Part shown: one piece after another, positions 53,933-57,803 of the stretch
Layout: each line of letters opens with the position of its first letter
How positions within the stretch are numbered: position 1 is the first letter of the stretch
Assembly (NCBI RefSeq): GCF_947493425.1
Contig: NZ_CANLRP010000036.1
Location: 1-57,803 of the forward strand
Direction: 5' to 3'
Source: an uncultured Microscilla sp.
GTDB lineage: Bacteria > Bacteroidota > Bacteroidia > Cytophagales > Microscillaceae
Length of the DNA: 57,803 nucleotides
Position numbers and translations under genes: made by a program
Notes under the pieces: generated by a model
Databases searched by the model: none
Told to the model about the DNA's origin: nothing
Seen by the model: only the letters and a program-made list of their open reading frames with translations

Positions 53933-55402
53933 TCACCAAATCTCCATCACCTCGCTGGTAGCTTCATTATAACTAAACGAAACTGTTTCTTTTTCGCGCC
54001 AACCGCGGATGAGTTTCATTATCCAAGGCTTAGACTCAGGGTATTTGGGGATAAAGTAATATACATCTTGGCAACCCATTAATGTGACTTCAAGTTTTAT
54101 TTCGGGAAACTTTTTTAGGCTAAAGGTTTTTACTAGTACATTTTCCATTGCCATGAATGAAGCATTTATACGGTCTCTAGTGTTGTTTTCAACGGCAGAC
54201 AATTTGTTTATTACTGACCTTCCGTTGATGTTTTGCTCTATCCGAGACAAGTCCCAGTCATAGCTTTCTGCTACCTGATGATAATAATAATCAATTTTAG
54301 GCTCTTTGGAAAGGCTAAAGGCATAAGTTTCAGGAGAAAACATGTCATAAAAATCGTAACCCCAATCATCTAAAATGCTTCCTGTGTTTCCTAACAAAAA
54401 TTGCCAAAAATCTATTTTTTCTTGTATACTTAGATGGGTATAGTCCTCCCAAGAGCAATATAGGTGAAACTCATCTTTGATATAATATAAAAAATAATCC
54501 CTAGCATGTTGTCTGCATTCTTCCCGACTAAAGGTCAATTCATCTATTTCTTTGACAGGAGGCAAGAAATAAACAGTAAAAACTTTTTCTTCAAAAAATG
54601 CTTCCAGCAAAAACGTTATGATGCTATAAAATGCTGGAGTGTTTAGGTCTATTGTCCCAAACCTGGAAGAGTCATCAATGGCAGATATTTGTAGTTCTTT
54701 AGAGAAATAATCATGGCTTAGCGACTCTTGCCCAATAAAGTGGGTAATATTGGTTTTTACCAACAACTCATCACGTTGTCTTTGCCTTAGCTCCTTTATA
54801 GCTATAACTTCCCTAGTTGTTTCATCAATTTTAAAGGCAAGTGCTTCTCCAGTTCTAAAGGCATGGGTAATAGCAACGCTCCAATGTATATGTTCAAATG
54901 TAGTAGGAAGATACCAGTATTCTATACCCAGACTATTTTTCAATGCCACAGACATCATCACATCAGGGATGGTCACGCAATTAAAATCGTCAATGGCAGC
55001 AATCAAATAATTATTCTTTTGCCCAGCTTTCACCAATAGGTTATTTTGCTTCTGTGTTGTGTACCATTCTTCAAATTGTTCTCGCCAGTGATTTCCTGGC
55101 GATATGGTACTTATATTTTCTGCAGTGGTGTGGCTTACTCTGAAGTAGTTCACTACCGAGTCTTCGATAAATGAGTAATAAATGCTGTAGTAGTCATAAT
55201 CAAGCATTTGTTTTTGCCTTTTTTCCAATCTTTTTTGAGGGCTTACTAGACTATTTTCAGTTAACACTTCCTCAATTACAGCATCAACCAACGCAAATGG
55301 ATACAATACGCGTATATTTCTGGTCACATAAAAAGGGATATTTAATATGACTCCCTCTTCGTGAGCGGTGATACCTATAATCATAAACTCATTGTCTGTC
55401 AT
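53933..55402 (-). CDS. Unrecognised protein, 489 aa
   Basis: A 489-residue protein without signal peptide or membrane segment. It is acidic and aromatic (DDWGYDFYDMFSPETYAF) and its second half alternates helices and strands. Its first residues (FMIIGITAHEEGVILNIPFYV) look like a beta-barrel or sandwich start. I recognise no family. Same strand and spacing as its neighbours. Confidence 0.6.
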   Translation of the reverse strand: MTDNEFMIIGITAHEEGVILNIPFYVTRNIRVLYPFALVDAVIEEVLTENSLVSPQKRLEKRQKQMLDYDYYSIYYSFIEDSVVNYFRVSHTTAENISTISPGNHWREQFEEWYTTQKQNNLLVKAGQKNNYLIAAIDDFNCVTIPDVMMSVALKNSLGIEYWYLPTTFEHIHWSVAITHAFRTGEALAFKIDETTREVIAIKELRQRQRDELLVKTNITHFIGQESLSHDYFSKELQISAIDDSSRFGTIDLNTPAFYSIITFLLEAFFEEKVFTVYFLPPVKEIDELTFSREECRQHARDYFLYYIKDEFHLYCSWEDYTHLSIQEKIDFWQFLLGNTGSILDDWGYDFYDMFSPETYAFSLSKEPKIDYYYHQVAESYDWDLSRIEQNINGRSVINKLSAVENNTRDRINASFMAMENVLVKTFSLKKFPEIKLEVTLMGCQDVYYFIPKYPESKPWIMKLIRGWREKETVSFSYNEATSEVMEIW

Positions 55403-55462
55403 TGCTTGTTACATTTTACCTTCAATCACTTTTGCCGTTAATTAGTGGGGAAGGAGGGGGTA

Positions 55463-55891
55463 TTACAAATAAAAGTACTTGTCTTTCCAGATGTGCCTGG
55501 TATTGGTATGACAAATATCTTTGATTATAAATTCAACTGGTTTTTTGAGTGAATCAAAAGCCTTTTCCCAATTGGCAAGTGCATCTCTAAAATTATAGAT
55601 CGATTGCTCTCCATCAAAGAAGTGAATGCCCGCATTTTCGCTTGTCATCAACACGTGCAGGTATTTATCTTCAGTATTGTTTTTTCGCTCAAATACCAAG
55701 TCCAAATAGCCCATTTTTACAACAACCAATTCAATGGGAGGGTAATCAGGTACAAAGAGTGTTATATCTTCATTGTAATAGCGTTGGTACAAGTCTTTAA
55801 AATCGTTTTCCAAGCTTTCGGTCTGGTATAAGTTAAACTTTAGCCCAAGCATGTTTCTGAGGGGGATTTCGGTTTTTCTGATTTTATTCAC
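55463..55891 (-). CDS. Unrecognised small protein, 142 aa
   Basis: A 142-residue acidic cytoplasmic-looking protein beginning at a GTG at 55891 (alternative Met at residue 14). It contains PIELVVVKMGYLDLVFERK and a Trp-containing C-terminus. No family recognised. The size resembles immunity proteins, but no toxin lies in view on this side. Confidence 0.5.
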   Translation of the reverse strand: MNKIRKTEIPLRNMLGLKFNLYQTESLENDFKDLYQRYYNEDITLFVPDYPPIELVVVKMGYLDLVFERKNNTEDKYLHVLMTSENAGIHFFDGEQSIYNFRDALANWEKAFDSLKKPVEFIIKDICHTNTRHIWKDKYFYL

Positions 55892-55928
55892 TGTTTTTAT
55901 TGTCTAGTTTTTTTACCACCTTTCTTTT

Positions 55929-56240
55929 TTAAAATATGTCCATGCCACCCTCATTTGTCATACTCAATACCTCTATTGTTTGTAATTGCAAATCTTCTTC
56001 TGAATCAATAACATTTGTATACTCCATTCTTTCAAGTTGAACTTCCTTAAGTTTGAGTAGAAAATTAGAGGCAAACTTACAAGGAATATCTCCCAAGAAC
56101 ACTTGTTGGTTATTGTTTTTAAAAAACATTATTTCATAGAGCCTTGTAGAAGGAAAGTGCGTTTTTGTAACTGATTTTAATGTTACTTCAACTGAATCTA
56201 GTATGCAGATTTCATCATTCAAGAAAGGGCAACGAACCAT
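55929..56240 (-). CDS. Unrecognised small protein, 103 aa
   Basis: A 103-residue protein from ATG 56240 (MVRCPFLND) with a strand-rich pattern (DSVEVTLKSVTKTHFP, YEIMFFKNNNQQVFLGDIP) and an acidic tail. It begins 19 bases after the end of a gene fragment and ends 37 bases before the next gene. No family recognised. Confidence 0.5.
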   Translation of the reverse strand: MVRCPFLNDEICILDSVEVTLKSVTKTHFPSTRLYEIMFFKNNNQQVFLGDIPCKFASNFLLKLKEVQLERMEYTNVIDSEEDLQLQTIEVLSMTNEGGMDIF

Positions 56241-56259
56241 CAAAAGTATTTGGGTATTA

Positions 56260-56424
56260 TCACCTACCTTCTTTTACTTGCATTGGTAGGACAGCTTCTG
56301 TAATCAAGTGAGCCGCAACTTCAAAAGAACTCGGTAATGTTGAGGTCACCGTTTCGGTTAGATTTCCCATAAAAGGTTCTTGTACCCGAAACTTGTTACC
56401 AGATGACTGTAGCCATTGAATATC
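56260..56424 (-). pseudogene. C-terminal gene fragment
   Basis: About 55 codons (QSSGNKFRVQEPFMGNL... to VKEGR) read like the tail of a real protein just upstream of the 103-residue gene. At 56425 the frame runs into a 37-bp repeat and then non-coding mosaic sequence. The front of the gene appears to have been lost. Confidence 0.35.
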
Positions 56425-56461
56425 TACGCCGTTGCTTGTGTCTTCACAAGCAATCAGACAG
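56425..56461. repeat. 37-bp hairpin repeat, copy 1
   Basis: Contains GCTTGTGTCTTCACAAGC, a perfect hairpin. It matches 56631-56667 with one mismatch. Confidence 0.8.
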
Positions 56462-56876
56462 TTAAAACCCTTTCCGTAGAAGGCTTGGGTGAATGGAAGT
56501 CTCCAACTTACTTGAGTAGCAAAACCTCTCCAAATACTAAGGGGCGCCAAGCGATGAAATTTACCAGGCTAGGGCAACCATAAAGGATTGCCCCTACAAA
56601 AGGCATTTGAATGGGTTTTGGCGCTACTTTTACGCCGTTGCTTGTGTCTTCACAAGCAACCAGACAGATACTGAAAAGCACCCTCAGATGCTGGAATCTG
56701 GGTCGGTTGTTAAGAGTGTCTTCCAAAGGAGACTTGAAAGCTTTTTATGAAGGCAAGTTTCCAGGCTTGCTTTTGGGGCAGGCTGAGGACTTCTACTAAT
56801 TAATCGTGCCAAGCCGCCTTGCGGAAGATTTGACCCAGCAAGAGTAACTTTGGGTTATGCCGTATCTCAGCACACC
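56462..56876. other. Mosaic intergenic region
   Basis: About 415 bp without a credible gene. It holds a hairpin GGGCAA...TTGCCC near 56572, the second 37-bp repeat and fragments resembling each other (AAGGCTTGG/CAGGCTTGC). Confidence 0.4.
56631..56667. repeat. 37-bp hairpin repeat, copy 2
   Basis: Same orientation as copy 1, 206 bases away. Confidence 0.8.
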
Positions 56877-57716
56877 TTAAATCTGAGGGGGAGAGCATTT
56901 GATGATGTAAAAAAAATCATCTCCCATTACTGGCATTAACAACCCTTCCTCAGTATTTCCTCCCCAGGTATTACTTGATTGCAGTTCATTTACTAGACAA
57001 ATATTCTGATCTGGAAAAATTGTAAAATGTGGCGACTTTTCAATGCAGGAAAGTTTTCTATTTAACTCATAGTTTTTGTTTGTATAACCTAGCTCAGTAG
57101 AAACACATTTCTCTCCTTTATAAATATTGACAATGTCTCCCTGCACATTATACAATACTCTTAACATAATGATGCCGCTGCTATCATAACCAAAAACATA
57201 CAGGTAACCATTTTCATCGACATGAACCAACCTCCATTTATAAGTACTTAATTCATCATAACTGATCAGGTTTATCTCAGAAAAATAAGCTATATATTCT
57301 TGCCTTTTCAAAGCATCCTCTCCAGTATTTAAGTTATCTGGAAGAATCAATTTAAGGTGTTCTTTCCTTTTATTTTTCAACCATTTTTCAATAGGTAAGT
57401 AATATTTCCCAGATTGAGGAAAAACGGGTCTTTCGATATACAAATCTTGCTTGACACTATCAACCACAATATTACTTATAGACTCTATTTTATTTGAAAA
57501 CTTAATATTGTGACAAACCTGATAATTAGTCATACCATTATAATCAAAGTACACTCTATCCTTTACAATAAAGTCCTGTATTTCTAACCTGTCTGCCTTA
57601 GTCTTCACAAAATCATTGTTTCTGTTTTCTGTTTCGTGTATCAACTCCCCACCTAAGCTATACTCTCTGGTAATATTTGTTTCTTCAATTAAAAACTGAA
57701 TACAAATATTATTCAA
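56877..57716 (-). CDS. Unrecognised protein, 279 aa
   Basis: A 279-residue protein whose first usable start is a TTG at 57716 (no ATG before the upstream stop). It is strand-rich, with YKWRLVHVDENGYLYVFGYD and RVLYNVQGDIVNIYKGEK, which resemble WD/YD-like turns. No signal peptide or membrane segment. AT-rich like its neighbours. Function unknown; an immunity-type accessory protein is one possibility. Confidence 0.5.
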   Translation of the reverse strand: MNNICIQFLIEETNITREYSLGGELIHETENRNNDFVKTKADRLEIQDFIVKDRVYFDYNGMTNYQVCHNIKFSNKIESISNIVVDSVKQDLYIERPVFPQSGKYYLPIEKWLKNKRKEHLKLILPDNLNTGEDALKRQEYIAYFSEINLISYDELSTYKWRLVHVDENGYLYVFGYDSSGIIMLRVLYNVQGDIVNIYKGEKCVSTELGYTNKNYELNRKLSCIEKSPHFTIFPDQNICLVNELQSSNTWGGNTEEGLLMPVMGDDFFYIIKCSPPQI

Positions 57717-57764
57717 TTCATTTAATTAGACTTCTTGCGAAAATATTAATATTGGTTAAAAAGT

Positions 57765-57772
57765 TATCTTTG
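57765..57772 (+). promoter_or_regulatory. -7 promoter element for the gene at the right edge
   Basis: TATCTTTG fits TAnnTTTG and lies only 4 bases before the ATG at 57777, so the transcript may be nearly leaderless. Confidence 0.4.
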
Positions 57773-57776
57773 TAGC

Positions 57777-57803
57777 ATGAAAGCTTCAAAATATGCTGTT
57801 TTG
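57777..57803 (+). CDS. Partial gene cut by the window edge
   Basis: An ATG just after a promoter-like element opens a frame of nine codons (MKASKYAVL) that runs off the window. Too short to identify. Confidence 0.4.

Overview
The window looks like chromosomal DNA from a marine gliding Bacteroidota of the Cytophagales type (Microscilla-like; the genus is inferred from overall style, not from a search). The signs are AT-rich non-coding DNA, TAnnTTTG promoter elements with few Shine-Dalgarno sites, LytS/LytTR signalling, a type IX secretion C-terminal domain, a TonB-dependent receptor, two-component-propeller/SpoIIE sensors, and large modular proteins of the kind loaded into extracellular contractile injection systems (eCIS).

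Layout. 0.2-8.1 kb: TetR regulator, DUF2911 protein, two overlapping LytS-type kinases of which the second has lost its phospho-acceptor histidine, a TPR/LuxR-type regulator, RNase H and an unrecognised protein. 8.4-11.2 kb: a membrane PilJ/GAF/PAS/SpoIIE phosphatase. 11.2-22.2 kb, all on the minus strand: a polymorphic-toxin locus. 22.7-24.7 kb: small exported proteins and a protein with IQAK-type motifs. 24.9-31.2 kb: dprA, a J-domain/TPR protein, a secreted papain-like protease and a secreted caspase-like protein. 31.7-43.9 kb: mostly core genes (RelA/SpoT, Fur-family, STAS, purA, LytS/LytTR pair, ddl, a T9SS cargo, rhodanese). 44.4-48.4 kb: TonB receptor plus beta-propeller phytase. 49.4-52.8 kb: propeller/Y_Y_Y/SpoIIE sensor. 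52.8-57.7 kb: a minus-strand run of unrecognised AT-rich genes.

The most interesting region is 11.2-22.2 kb. A 1353-residue protein without a signal peptide has a disordered N-terminus, long helices and the helical core typical of eCIS-associated and DUF4157-type toxins, then a C-terminal domain I do not recognise and a probable immunity gene. Downstream on the same strand are displaced cassettes. Each carries a piece of the same core (a 300-bp stretch about 97% identical in DNA between two copies), a different C-terminal domain and its own downstream partner 7 bases away. One cassette ends in a complete FolD-like (methylene-tetrahydrofolate dehydrogenase/cyclohydrolase) domain. Another ends in a deaminase-like domain (HAE and PCxxC motifs) followed by a leucine-rich-repeat protein. 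A scrambled core scar and truncated immunity-like ORFs complete the array. The FolD cassette lies behind a terminator, and the only ATG of its frame is in the terminator loop, which suggests a silent reserve used by recombination. No eCIS structural genes are in the window, so the delivery route is inferred.

Non-coding DNA carries several dispersed repeat families, including a roughly 100-bp hairpin element present four times, and two possible small transcripts. I found no tRNA, rRNA, CRISPR array or intact insertion sequence.
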